Below, one piece after another: positions 22,125 to 33,100 of a DNA stretch of 64,000 nucleotides. Within the stretch, counting starts at the first letter, position 1. Every line of letters starts with the position of its first letter. The notes under the pieces are model-generated. The model had not been told where the DNA came from. It searched no databases and saw nothing but the letters and a program-made list of their open reading frames with translations. The translations under genes and the position numbers were made by a program. This DNA is from Flammula alnicola (lineage: Eukaryota > Basidiomycota > Agaricomycetes > Agaricales > Strophariaceae). The stretch covers positions 1 to 64,000 of the forward strand of contig JADNRV010000092.1 in the NCBI GenBank assembly GCA_015499995.1, written 5' to 3'.

Positions 22125-24069
22125 TCAATTAAACATGTTTTCAAATCTCTTCTTACAAGAGTACCAATCATAGTCTAGGACGCGGTGGAGGTTGTTAAGC
22201 CGTTTTCGACAATAGTCAAACAAAATGAATGTCGCGTACCAAAGTTCTGTGCGCTGTCGCACCAGCACTTCCCCTTTTGGTGGGCTTCTCCCTGAGGGCA
22301 ATGCTGGTATGGTTCGTGCCGATACCCAATATCGTCGAAGAAATGCTGAGACGAAAGACGCTAATGAGAGGAGTTCAAATGAATGGCTGTCTAGGAACTT
22401 ACGATTTGCTCCTTCTTGGCAAAGAGAGCAGCTCCTATGCTATGTACAGGGGCATCTCCCCAGCGCTTAATAAGAGCAACATTTAGATATACGCAGCATT
22501 GTCAACGAAAGCGAGTTGTTTCTAATTACCTCGTAATAGAAGCCCCCACTCTTGTCCAGGTGGTCGAAGAACTTGGTGTATGCCTCGCCTCTCCAAAGAT
22601 CAAGATTACCAATCTCAAAGTTGCTCCAGACTAAAAGGATGAGTAAAAGACAGAGATGACAACTCAGAGGTAAATTGCGGACATACAGTGACATCGATTA
22701 TACGTCTCGCCACCATCGTCAGACAGGAATTGCATGGAATTATCGGGTGAAATGAGCTCGGTGTTGTTCTTCATGAATTCTGCAAATTTATTCGTCACCT
22801 TGCAATCCTGTCAAACAAACCATGGAAACTAACCTTTTACCGTGTCCCAGAGCGTCGGAATAGTGGCCTTATATTCGTAGAGGGATATAGTGAATCCTTA
22901 CCATAAGTCAATATCTAGAGAAAATGGGCCTTTATTATAAGTACGGGACAACTTACCATACATTTTGTTGTTATCTTGCATGTACAGGAATGGGTCGTAA
23001 TCGAGATCGCAGAAGAACGTAACGCTGGGCCTACGTAGCATCCTATATAAGATGCACAATTTCGTTGACCGAACACAATACTTACTCGACCCTATAAAAT
23101 CTTCAGCGGTAGATTCAACGGTAGGTAGTATAGACTAACCTCCAGTAATATTGAAATGGCTGTAGAAGTTCATGGCGATAGAAGAACTAAAGACGGAATG
23201 CTGAGTCTTCCAGCGTTAAGAACATAATATGTGAAGTATATCACTTACGCCTGAATTGAATCGACACATGTTGCGGTACCTGGATAGTCGTCAGAACGAA
23301 AGACTGGAATGCGTATTATGACGCATACGTGACGCTAGCTGTTGTGAGGATAGAGATTGAGCAAAGCCACACAAAAAGGGCACTGCGCGACCGACGTACC
23401 TCCATAGATAACTCTGTCCTTCACCATTTTTTCACGAGCCTCCGATGCCTTAACTTCGTCGATCTCCGGCGGTTGAACCCAATGCTCTACCGGAATGAGA
23501 CCAAACTGAACATTAGCATCCGTTAGTTCTCTGACACGTCTTCAAAGGAAAGGAATATTGAGCACTGAAAACACAGCCGACATCTGGCACACACTTTTTG
23601 AAGTTGTCCGTGAAAGGCAGCTCGTTTAGAAACACGTAGGGGTATTGGAACTTTTTATTGAAACGATCCTCTATCTGCTTCATGCTGCTTATGACGCCAT
23701 TCATCTCGCTGTTGCGCGCTAGATTGACGAATATCAGTGAACCTGCACGTCTATCTGTCTAAGAGAGATGGCACAAACCAAGCATTACAATAGCTGCATT
23801 CGCTTTCCGGTCGGGTGTGGTGAAATTCTTGGGTATATGGTATTGTGCAGGTAAAGGAAGTCTGTATGGAGGGATGCCAGTGGGTCCTATGACTTGCTGC
23901 TTAAGTCTTCTGAGCGATGTTGCACGTCCATATTCCTCGTTTGAGAAGCTAATGATCAAGTGCAAGCCAATCTACATGTAGAGTGAGATATTTCAGTTGG
24001 ATCCAGAGTCCTACGGTGGATACCGACGATTGTACTGAGGACAAGGAGGACATATCGCATTGGGGTCAT
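22125..24069 (-). CDS. Alpha-1,2-mannosyltransferase of the KTR/KRE2 family (GT15), type II Golgi membrane protein
   Basis: Fifteen exons give 380 codons with all phases consistent: 24028-24069, 23779-23971, 23595-23718, 23400-23539, 23329-23338, 23249-23279, 23140-23186, 23086-23091, 22957-23030, 22834-22896, 22687-22779, 22530-22630, 22403-22465, 22240-22345, 22125-22174. Exons 1-2 encode one membrane anchor (MRYVLLVLSTI then IGLHLIISFS). GT15 landmarks follow: AAIVMLARNSEM, MKQIEDRFNKKFQYPYVFLN, YRNMCRFNSG, YYWRVEPSVTFFCDLDYDPF, WSNFEIGNLDLWRG and HCPQGE. The enzyme adds alpha-1,2-mannose to O- and N-glycans in the Golgi. Exon 8 is only 6 nt and exon 5 only 10 nt; skipping either would break the conserved YRNMC or WRVEP region. 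The exon 1 donor (GTCGGT) is non-consensus, so that junction is the least certain. Confidence 0.92.
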
Positions 24070-24263
24070 CATCTTGGCTACGCGGAGCCTTTGGAGTATC
24101 CAAATCGGCGGCTAGCGCCTTGGAAGAAAAGGTTGCAGGCACTGAGGGGGTTGGTGTTACTTTGAGGATAGAAGTGGCAGCTGTCGGTATAAGTGTGTTG
24201 GGCCATGGCAACTGGCGGTGAATGTTGTTTGGTCGGTGAGAAACTATTTGACTTATAACCATC
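24070..24263. promoter_or_regulatory. Short shared promoter between divergent genes
   Basis: Only 194 bp separate the start codons of the GT15 gene (-) and the hydrolase-like gene (+), so both promoters must lie or overlap here. No individual element was identified with confidence. Confidence 0.5.
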
Positions 24264-25219
24264 ATGACTGAATTCCACATCCGAGAACCATCTACCTCCA
24301 ATGCAACATCTCCAAAAATCAAACCGCCTCCAAAAGTCTCCAAGATTCCAGGACAATTTTTCTACGCACCAAGCGACGACGGAACGGACGAGAATCTCCT
24401 TATCCTTCTCCATGGCCTTGGTATGTCATTTGCAGAACTGGTCCGCCCTCATTCGCTGATCAAATCAACTCATACAGGAGATACGCATCTCCCATTCTTA
24501 AAATTGGGTAAATCACTAAAGCTTCCTCAAACTGCCATACTCGCCATCCGTGCCCCCGAACAGTAGGTGAGATTGACGGGACGCCGTACAAATCCCTGAT
24601 TTAAATCTTCTATTCATTACGCAGAGTTCCATTTCTCTACGAAGACGCCTACCAGTGGTACACATCCTTCGACGACCTCGGCGAAACCATCGAGCGACCT
24701 AACCCAACACCTGCCCTCCAATTCCTGTCCAAGGTTGTTGATCATCTCACTAACGACTGTACATGGCCCCCGAACCGAATCCACTTCTTCGGCTTTGCAC
24801 AAGGAGGTTCTGTTGCTGCAGAGTTCGGGATAGACCGATGGAAAGCCCAGCTGCAGTCCAAAAAAGCCATCACCTCTAGCGAAACCGATTCCACGGTCGA
24901 ACGGCCACTGCATTCGTTTGCCTCCATCGTCACGGTTTCAGGACCTCTGCTTTCTTATCCAACCGTTTCGATCCTCTGCCCGACTCCCATCTTGGTCGTC
25001 CATCGTTCTCCTCCTGCAGAGACGGCCCTACCTACAGGCGCTCTCAACTCATTCAAGAAAGCATATCAATCAGTGACTGAATCGAAAATGGGAGCCAAGG
25101 CGGCAGGTATGCCTGCTTCCAAGGAAGAATGGGAGCCCATTATGCGGTTTTGGAGCCAGCATCTATCAAGACGACAGGTCGACGGTCTGTATGAAGTTAT
25201 GACTGGGATGGGAAAGTGA
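24264..25219 (+). CDS. Alpha/beta-hydrolase-fold protein (phospholipase/carboxylesterase-like), nucleophile Ser absent
   Basis: Three exons (24264-24420, 24478-24562, 24625-25219) give 278 codons. The oxyanion-loop strand is LLILLHGLGD, followed by LPQTAILAIRAPEQVPF and FLYEDAYQWY, then the elbow strand RIHFFGFAQGGSVAAE. In lysophospholipase/carboxylesterase-2-type enzymes the elbow reads GFSQGG with the catalytic Ser; here it is Ala. Downstream, ILCPTPILVVHRSPP resembles the later strand of the fold, but no clear catalytic His is seen. It may be a non-catalytic relative, or use another chemistry. Intron phases match and there is no stop, so the gene itself is intact. The substrate is unknown. 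Confidence 0.82.
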
Positions 25220-25327
25220 TAAATAGGTGTGTTCGAGTTTTACACTTCGAGGTGTTTCTTATCCTTCATGTTGTTGATCGATACGGAAAGATTGAAATAA
25301 ATATGATTTCTCTTCTCGTAGGAGACG

Positions 25328-26255
25328 TTATTCATACAAGATCTTCAGCTTCTGGGTTGCACATTGAAAGACTCGAACCTTCTTCATGCCTATCTGAACA
25401 ATCCAACGGATGTCGCCGTGTTCTGGATCGACCTCATCCCGCCGTCGATGTGGGCTCAGATATAGTTTTTCGATGGAGGCAGTTTCGCTTCCTGATTTGA
25501 CCAGGATACCTGGATCTTGATCGCTACAAGCTAAAGACATGGTCCCTGCGAATGAATGTTTGGATAGCAGTTGGTCATCTGTGCCGCGGCCAAATGACAC
25601 TTTGGTCGATAAAACCTTTGGACCTTCCTTTCCTGTGTCTATTTCTTCATCATCCTCTCGACGAGTATCTGGGATGTGCTGGGGTGTTTCCGCCGTGTCG
25701 TCTTGCAGCAAGAGCACTTTACAGACAAGGTCTGGCCATTGCTCACCATAGTGGTCGTGTCGACAAGGAATTTGACTCGACCTAGCTCCGACTGTTCATA
25801 ATTTCCGCACAGAGTACACAAGCATTCTGAAGCTTGCCGCGAACGCAGGAGCTATTCTCTATATCGGCTCCATCGAGACGGTGGTGTTTCGGACGACGGT
25901 TGCCAGAGATAATGTGCATCAACCGCATATAACCAGTTAGCAGGTCTTCTCGCTGGCAAAATACTTTCTGTCCTTCGCGAAGGACGGGAAACGAATCGAT
26001 ACCGAGGGCCTGAGGCAGTTGCTCAAGGAAACAGTATTTCATTGTCGTGTGGATCAATGGGGGGCAGAAGTTGGGAAATTCTGCATACTTAATCGAGTGT
26101 GCTTTAGAGAGGCCGGGGATACCCTCTGACATCAACGCAAAGAAATCGTCGGTAACGATGGAAGGCGGAAGCTCGTGGAAACGGTGCCACTGTCAGTGGT
26201 ACGCAGCGCAGATAATGGAATCGTCATGTGCGCGCCCGTTAACGAGATGCGCCAT
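25328..26255 (-). pseudogene. Decayed gene of unknown function
   Basis: From an ATG at 26255 the minus strand reads protein-like text (MAHLVNGRAHDDSIICAAYH), hits an in-frame TGA at 26193-26195 and continues in the same frame with HRFHELPPSIVTDDFFAL and CPPLIHTTMKYCFLEQLPQA. Near 25815 the frame must shift by one base to reach CTLCGNYEQSELG, which completes a possible CxxC pair, and again near 25715 to an acidic tail ending at 25328. One stop and two frame changes suggest a dead or badly assembled gene. No family was recognised. Confidence 0.45.
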
Positions 26256-26446
26256 GAATCATGCCCCTAGATGCAAGTTTGCAACGCACTCCCGATCGAG
26301 TGGCTGTGTGGCTCCTGCACTAATCTATATATGATTGGCTTATAAAATCAAATTCTTGGTCTACGGGAACAGCCAAGCTGTGCTTTAAAGTGTACGTTCC
26401 GGATTCTTCGATAAAACACACGCCCAAAGTGACACTTATCCTTACT

Positions 26447-27823
26447 ATGTCTTCCGAACCTCCAATCTCCCAACTATCGCAAGAGCTCATTGACAAGATC
26501 CTCGATCATGTTGCTGCCAACTCCAGCGGCTGGTTAGGAGATAATCTACTACAGTGCGCGTTCGTCAGTCGATCTTTCCGCCCTCGCTCTCAGCTCTATA
26601 TATTCTCGTCCATCGACATTCGAGGGGGTTCCGAAACACGGGAAGAGAAGGTTCAAAATTTACTCGAGATCATCCAGGATAATCCCGAAATTGCACACTA
26701 CATCGAAGAACTCAGTTTAGAGTGCACAGACAACGAATATTCATGGATTTTCGAGGATCAAACATTCATCGATGTCATGGAAAGGATATTGACTTCCGAT
26801 AGGCCCCTTCGCAAATTGACAATAAAAGCAGATACGGAGGCAGACGACGGCTACAATACTCTGCCTTTAGAAGATCCCGAACCTTTGCTGGATAATTTCT
26901 TCCTACCTTTCATTGCTCCATTCATAACCTCGTTATCTCTCCACTGACTCTTGAATGTACCGATCGAGGCGGTGACAAGCTGTGTCAATTTAACAGACCT
27001 CGAGTTGTTACATGTCGAGTTCGAAGAACGAGACGAATGCAGGCACTATAAATCACATTCTCTCAAACTTCAGCACCTTGCACATCGGCTTTCACAGACT
27101 GCTTTGTCCAAGCTTCTCGATCCAACTTCGGATGGATTAAACTCAACCTTGGATTTATTTCAGCTCCAGTCTTTCACTGTTTACACGGACGAACTATCGG
27201 ACCTCGGATTCGAACAGAAGATCATTGATTTATCCCGCGAATCACTCGAAGAGCTTCATTTCATTACCATGCAAACTGCCTGTAAGAACCTCCTTAGCTT
27301 TACTGGAAAGACGTCGCTAAATGCTAACATCCTAAAAGGGAACGGAATATTTCATGGCTGCGCAGATCTTCAATACTCGACCCGTTTGCGTTCGTTACAT
27401 GCCCATGTTCTATTCCCCGAAGACAGCCTGGTTTCCATTCGCCGAACGCTCTCATCTATCCGTACGCGTTCATTGGAGAACCTGTTCATCGAAGCTAAAG
27501 TAGCGTTCTGCGACCTTTCTGAACCGGAGGTCGTGCTCGATGCCGACTGGGCCATCTTTTGCTCAGAAGTCGCCCGAGTAATGTCTGGTGCGGGCTCCAG
27601 CTTCGAGTTTAAGATGACATATCTGTACAGGGACAGTACAGATATGGGTTTGAACGAGTACAAAGTTCTGCTACAGAAACGCTGCCAGTTAGTTATGGCA
27701 GAACTTCGCAAAGAGAAATTTAGTTCGTTGGAGGATGATCCGCGTTTCACCCTCATTTTATCTCATGCACTCGAATTTGATGCGCTTTATGAATATACCT
27801 TGGGTGAAAATGCCTACGAGTAG
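26447..27823 (+). pseudogene. F-box protein gene with an in-frame premature stop
   Basis: The start at 26447 gives MSSEPPISQLSQELIDKILDHV, an N-terminal F-box, continuing with LLQCAFVSRSFRPRSQLYIF. This is the pattern of the many Agaricomycete F-box proteins that recruit substrates to SCF ubiquitin ligases. A TGA at 26945-26947 interrupts the frame between FITSLSLH and LLNVPIEAVTS, and the same frame then continues to 27823. A 57-nt intron at 27282-27338 (GTAAGA, branch-like TGCTAAC, AAG) is likely and keeps the frame. The stop could be a CGA-to-TGA change. If the stop is real, only about 166 residues with the F-box would be made and the repeat-like substrate region would be lost. Confidence 0.7.
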
Positions 27824-28236
27824 TCATTATAGACTAAGTAGCACATTGTAACCTATTATTGTAATTTTGCTAATCGATGCAAGATTCGGGGAAATATCTG
27901 CTTTAGAATGCAGACGACGACGACGGAGATATTTTCCATCGTGAGTTTGCTTGACTTATATATTATTCTACTTTGTTTATAAGGCCCATTACAGAGCGAT
28001 TACAACTCAATGGGGTATCGGTATGTCCTGATCGCTCAGCACGGCAATTGGAATTATAGAAGGGAAAATAAGTAAAGGTGGTTGTCGTTGTGCAACTCGA
28101 TATACTCGATTCGTATTTACCCACGGAAAGGACGGGAAACACTAGCATCAACACCCAAGGATCCTCCATCCCAAGACCTGGAACAAAGAAGCAGATTTTC
28201 CAACATTGAGATAGCGCAATGGATTTGTAGTGCCGA
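27824..28236. other. Intergenic 3' regions
   Basis: F-box gene (+) and SET gene (-) converge here. No further gene was seen. The exact 3' end of the SET gene may fall inside this stretch. Confidence 0.4.
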
Positions 28237-29843
28237 TTAACCATATAATTTCCAGGCGTTCTGGATATGAAAGGCATGGTTTGGGCTTTGATGGTGCCAA
28301 AGAGGATGGGGTCGGCGTTGCCAGGGGGGACATGGTTTTGAGGTTGATCTCGAGCTCGTGGTGAGCCCTGGGGAAATTACAGCATCAGTTATGTGTCCTT
28401 TGTAAAAGGAATTGAAAGAGAAAAGCTGGATAGTAAAAAGGTTCCGAAAACGTCGGCGAAGCGACAGAACAAGAACAAATGGGAAACGAAATAGCGAAAT
28501 AAACAGAAAAGCCTTACCTGAGAGCGCTTCTCTCTCATGATTCCCACCTCCAATCTCAACATCCTCATCGCCCTCAACCGCCCTCTCCTTGCCCTTCCTG
28601 CTCCTCACAACCTCCCCAGGCGACCTCGACCGGTTCAACGGGACAGGTGGAGGGCCCATCATCCCATTAAAGTGATTAATATGCACATGCCCATGCTCGT
28701 CTTGAAGCCTCACTTTGGTCCTAACAACGGACCTAAGTCGACCTCCCTCTCACATAGACTCCGATCAGGATGGTCTCGGTGCTCGTGGTGGGCATCAAGA
28801 GGTTGGTCGATGAAATTGGCCATTTGGGTGAGGACACAGTCGCGGGCGCGAGCGGTAAAGGTGGAGGAGAGGGCGTGAAAGATATTGAATATCTGGTTTA
28901 GAAGGTGGGCTATCTATTTGAGGTGCGAGTCCGTGCATGGTGGATGAGCGTTGTGGATTTGCAGTGTCGAAGTTAACCATAAAGGAACCGGAGATGAAAA
29001 GGTGGATTGAGGGGTTGAATTCGAATTAGACAGATGAAACCGATCGGCGCTATGATGTTCATAAACCAAATGTACAATAGAGATTGAGGATAAAACTTAC
29101 GGGAACATCGCGGGTGTATTCAGTAGCGCAGGTAGGCAATGCACCACGTTGCCCTCATCCCACTCCCAGCCCAATACAGTCTCCTCGCCAGCTTGCAGGT
29201 CTCGCATGGCGAATACACCAAATCCCAATGTCTGTCCATCATCTTCGTCCTTCTCCTCCTCCTCCTCGCCTTCCTTCGGTTTACAACACAATACAGGTCT
29301 GAGGACAGCATTAGGCCGACACCCACTCGTAAAAATCGACCATAGTTGTCCACAATCCGTGAGTCAACAGCTCCGTTGAGAGGCAGGCCAAGGAAGTGGA
29401 CGAAGGGCTTAGGCATCCCAAGGCAGGCATAGACATTGAGAGGGTCCGAGAGGTAGGACGACGATGGGGTAATGGTGGATGTATATGGTGTGATAAACGG
29501 TCGATCAGAAGGTATGGCACAGTCGTATGTGATCCATAGGCAGGACCGCAGGTGGTAAAACACGTGGGTTCGAATTGAGGGCAGGAGGTCGTTGTAGGTC
29601 GTCTGCAGAGGCAATTCGTTCAAAGCTATGGGCGGTGGTGGTACAGAAGATGATGAAGGCGACGAAACAGCAGGATACCTCCAATTCTGAGCCAGCTTCT
29701 TGAGCGGGTTCCTTTGCAATACGGACATAAGACTCCTTCCACGGCTCTGGAATTGAGAATTGGTGGCTCGGAGAGGGGAAAGGTAGCCATGATGGACCAG
29801 GACAGAGTGCAAAATAGCGTTTGTCGTCGCTAGTCCGCCCCAA
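28237..29843 (-). CDS. SET-domain protein (fungal Set3-like), gene model interrupted
   Basis: The SET core is recognisable: LGMPKPFVHFLGLPLNGAVD, NYGRFLR, GCRPNAVLRPVLCCK, TLGFGVFAMRDLQAGEE and VLGWEWDEGNVVHCLPALL. This resembles the Set3/Set4-type SET domain of fungi, in which GCRPNAVL replaces the usual NHSCxPN motif, so methyltransferase activity is doubtful. An intron begins at 29100. Another exon (about 28910-28510) reads NQIFNIFHALSSTFTARARDC, then LTQMANFIDQPLDAHHEHRD and a Ser/Arg-containing tail. One base appears to be missing at about 29325-29330 and another at about 28732-28737, each breaking an otherwise continuous protein. Start and stop are uncertain. No PHD finger was found upstream. 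The likely role is chromatin-associated, as part of a Set3-type complex. Confidence 0.65.
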
Positions 29844-30166
29844 GAATAGAAATCTGCGATTTGCTGAAGACGATTTCAGCCACAGCTAGTAAGTAGAATG
29901 TGACTGTCCAAGTATGACTTTAGAGCGACAAGTTGAAGAAATGTTGATGAAACAAAATCCGATTACTTTCATAACGATATCAAGAATACTGGTTTGGCAC
30001 ACAGAGGGGTAGATTGAATGTTACATGATAAATGAGGTAGATGACCAAGATGAGATTAGTAGGTAAATGGAAAGAAGATCGTGATAGACGTGAATGAAGG
30101 GCGTGAACTACAAATGTAGGATACAAGTACTAGTAGCTGGATCGATGATAAGGTGTCATAAATGCA

Positions 30167-33100
30167 TCATCGACGTTGTTCGTACATCGACGCGTTGGAT
30201 GGTGTTCTTGCACCAAATGGTCCTGGACTTCTAAGGCCTGGACTTCCACGTCCCGGAACCATCAACGTAGGCTCCACGGAAGGAGGGGTAAGTTGGGCAT
30301 TTCGATCGGCTATAAATCAACTCGACCTAAGCACCTTTGCGAAGTGACACAAATAAAACTAAAACTACTTACGTTGCCAAGTTGCCCACGAGCCCGTGAG
30401 TTGTTGCCTCAGATCATATCCGGAGGGGGGAGCAACGTGCATTGGGGCTGCAGATGTAGAGGCTGCCGGACGCACTTGGGCTTGAGCCTGTGCTTCTGCT
30501 TTCTTCTTCTTCTTTGGACGAGGGTGAACACTACGCCAGGCAGGCTTGACAGGTGGTTGGACATCCGCAATATCGGGCATGGGTGGCATATCAGGAGGAG
30601 GAGGACCAGGAGGAGGACCAGGTGGCTTCCTATGAGGGACGTGAGCTTAAGTCAAGCCAGGAATGTAGACAACTTACCAATCAGGTTCGTATTCTCCTCC
30701 GGGGCCGTACTTGGCTTTCATGCACAGGAGATCACCAATTTCACTAAAGAGTATGGCTTTAATGTTGGCTTGTCAGTAAACGAGCACTGCGATGACGTAC
30801 TGCTGAAGCGCTCGTCTCTCCTCACGAATCTTGCCAACTTCTCCGAGCAGCATGCGTACTTCAGTCGCCAATGCCCTGCTAAATTCGTCGAGATACTGAG
30901 GGACCGTGAGTCCAACGTCACGAACGTAATTCATATGCGCACTCACGCCTTGGACATTGAAGGGTACCTGTTCGTTCGCAGTGGATCTGACGGCCTCAAT
31001 CGTTTCCAGGTGATGTTTTTCGCAATCAGCCCTCCAGCCTGGTTCAAGGAAGGGAGTAAGAGAAGTGAAAGACGCATAAATACGAGATACTCACTCTCAG
31101 ATAGAGATTGCAACAACTCGCGCTGTTCAGCATTCTGCCTCTGTAAGTCCTCAATGATCTTTTCCAAGGCTGCAACAAGCTCAGTTATAGTTATTTAAGC
31201 GATTGTCACAGATCACGTACCTTCTTTGGAGTCACGCCTGTCTTGCTGGGATCTTTCCCTATCAGCCTCCATGCCGTCGTAAATATTTTGCACCATGTCA
31301 TGCAGTTCGATAGACCGCATCTCCTTTTCCGCTCGGTGCGCTTGCGTTTCTTCGTAACGAGAGTCCATCAACGCCTTCTTGCTTTCGAGCATATCCCTCT
31401 GATCCTGAACAAGGTTGGTAAGGTCTCCCAGCTGCGCTCTCACATACTCGTCCCGTTCCGCGACTTCTTGTCGTTCCCGTTCTCTGATTTCGGCTTCCTC
31501 CGTAACTCGCTGTTGTTTCTCCGCTTCGAACTCTCCACGCAGCTGGGCAAGTTCATCTTCCAGAGCGCGGATTCGAGCATCTTTCTCTTCAACGATGCGA
31601 TCTTTTTCAGCCTTCAGTTCAGCCAGCAGCATGCTTCGTTCCTCCGCCGCCTGCTCGCGTTCCCTTTCAGCTGCCTCTCGCTCTTCTCTAACAGTCTCCA
31701 AGACATCGCTGGCATGTTGAGTTGCAGCTTGGGTGGCAATTGTCCTGATGGTAGCTATCGATTCACTGTCACCAGCCTGAGCAGGTTCGCCAGGGACTGG
31801 TACTTCTCCTGGTACTTCTCCGGGAGCAGGCGGCGCCGGTAAAGCAGAGAGGCGTGATTCAAGCTCATCCCAAATCCCAGCTGCACGGTCTCGAGCCTCG
31901 TGAGTCCTTCTTTCCTCGTTTTGCAAGAAGATTTCTTCTCGGTGTTCTTCATGGTTACGGAATTCAAGTTCTCGCTGGTCTTCAGCTTCCTGGGCAGCGG
32001 CAGCGGTCATATACAACCGGTTTGCAGCTGCGTTTAGCTCCTCGAGTTGTCCTCGACTTTCGTCAGCAACGTGGAAATTAAAAGGAGTGGCAGTTGCTTG
32101 TCGAGGGGGTGGTTGCGCAGCAGCAGGGCGCTCTGACGCTTCTGTGGGTAGGCGATGAACTGGAGGAGGACCAGTGTCGGAACGAGGGGCGTCACCAACT
32201 CGTTGAGCACTAGCAGGCCGAGCTGGAACTGATTCTTCTCCATAGGTAGGTTCGCGAGAGGATGGAAGATGAGGCAGCCCTTCAACATGAGAGGGAACAT
32301 GCGACGGAACAGTCTGGTGGTCGTGTTCGCTGGGCACAACCGCAATATCGGGAATGCTTTCAGGAGAACGAGGACGACGATCACGAGAATCTCGAGGTTC
32401 TCCGTAGATAGAATGCACATTTGTATATTCGCCTAGAAAATGCTTTCAAAATGCGGACTAATTTTTCAAAAAGGATTTAACTTACCTCCAGAAGGCCTCC
32501 TAGCAGTGCCTGTACGACTGACCCCAGGAATGCCGGGCGTATCATCAATTGTCATCACCGTCGGTGGCCTGTGTGCATCAGTGCGCCTAGGAGGAACCGT
32601 AATCCTAAGTGTCTCAGGTGTTCCCGGTCTGTCTCCCTCAGATGTCGGAGCGTAGCCTGTTGGATGTCTGGAAACTAGGTGCGGACTGGGGGAACCTGGT
32701 CTTCCCCGCGTTGGCGTTCGAGCGGATGATCCTTCACTACGTGATCGACGGATAGGAATGGCAGAACGGCCATAGTCTGCGACCTCTTCATCACGCCGTG
32801 TTGGAGAACGAGCACGAGAGGATGGTCCTGCTCTACGGTGGCGCGGGTCGCTAGGAGAATATCCGCGAGTGGATACAGGCGAAAGACTCCTTGTTTCCGT
32901 TCCAGGGCGCCTAGTACGAGAGGATGGTCCTGGTCTACGGCGGCGCGGATCGCTGGGAGAATATCCACGAGTGGAGACAGGCGAAAGACTCCTAGTTTCC
33001 GTCCCAGGGCGGCGCCTAGTATGATCTCGGGTATCTGCTGGTCGACGAAGCGGAGAGTATGATCGGTCACTAGGAGAATGATAGCGCCTTGAACGATCAC

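Noticed and set aside
30176..31198. Long plus-strand frame of 340 codons
   Set aside because: The minus strand carries the C-terminal exons of the PH-domain gene with correct splice sites; the plus frame has no domain.
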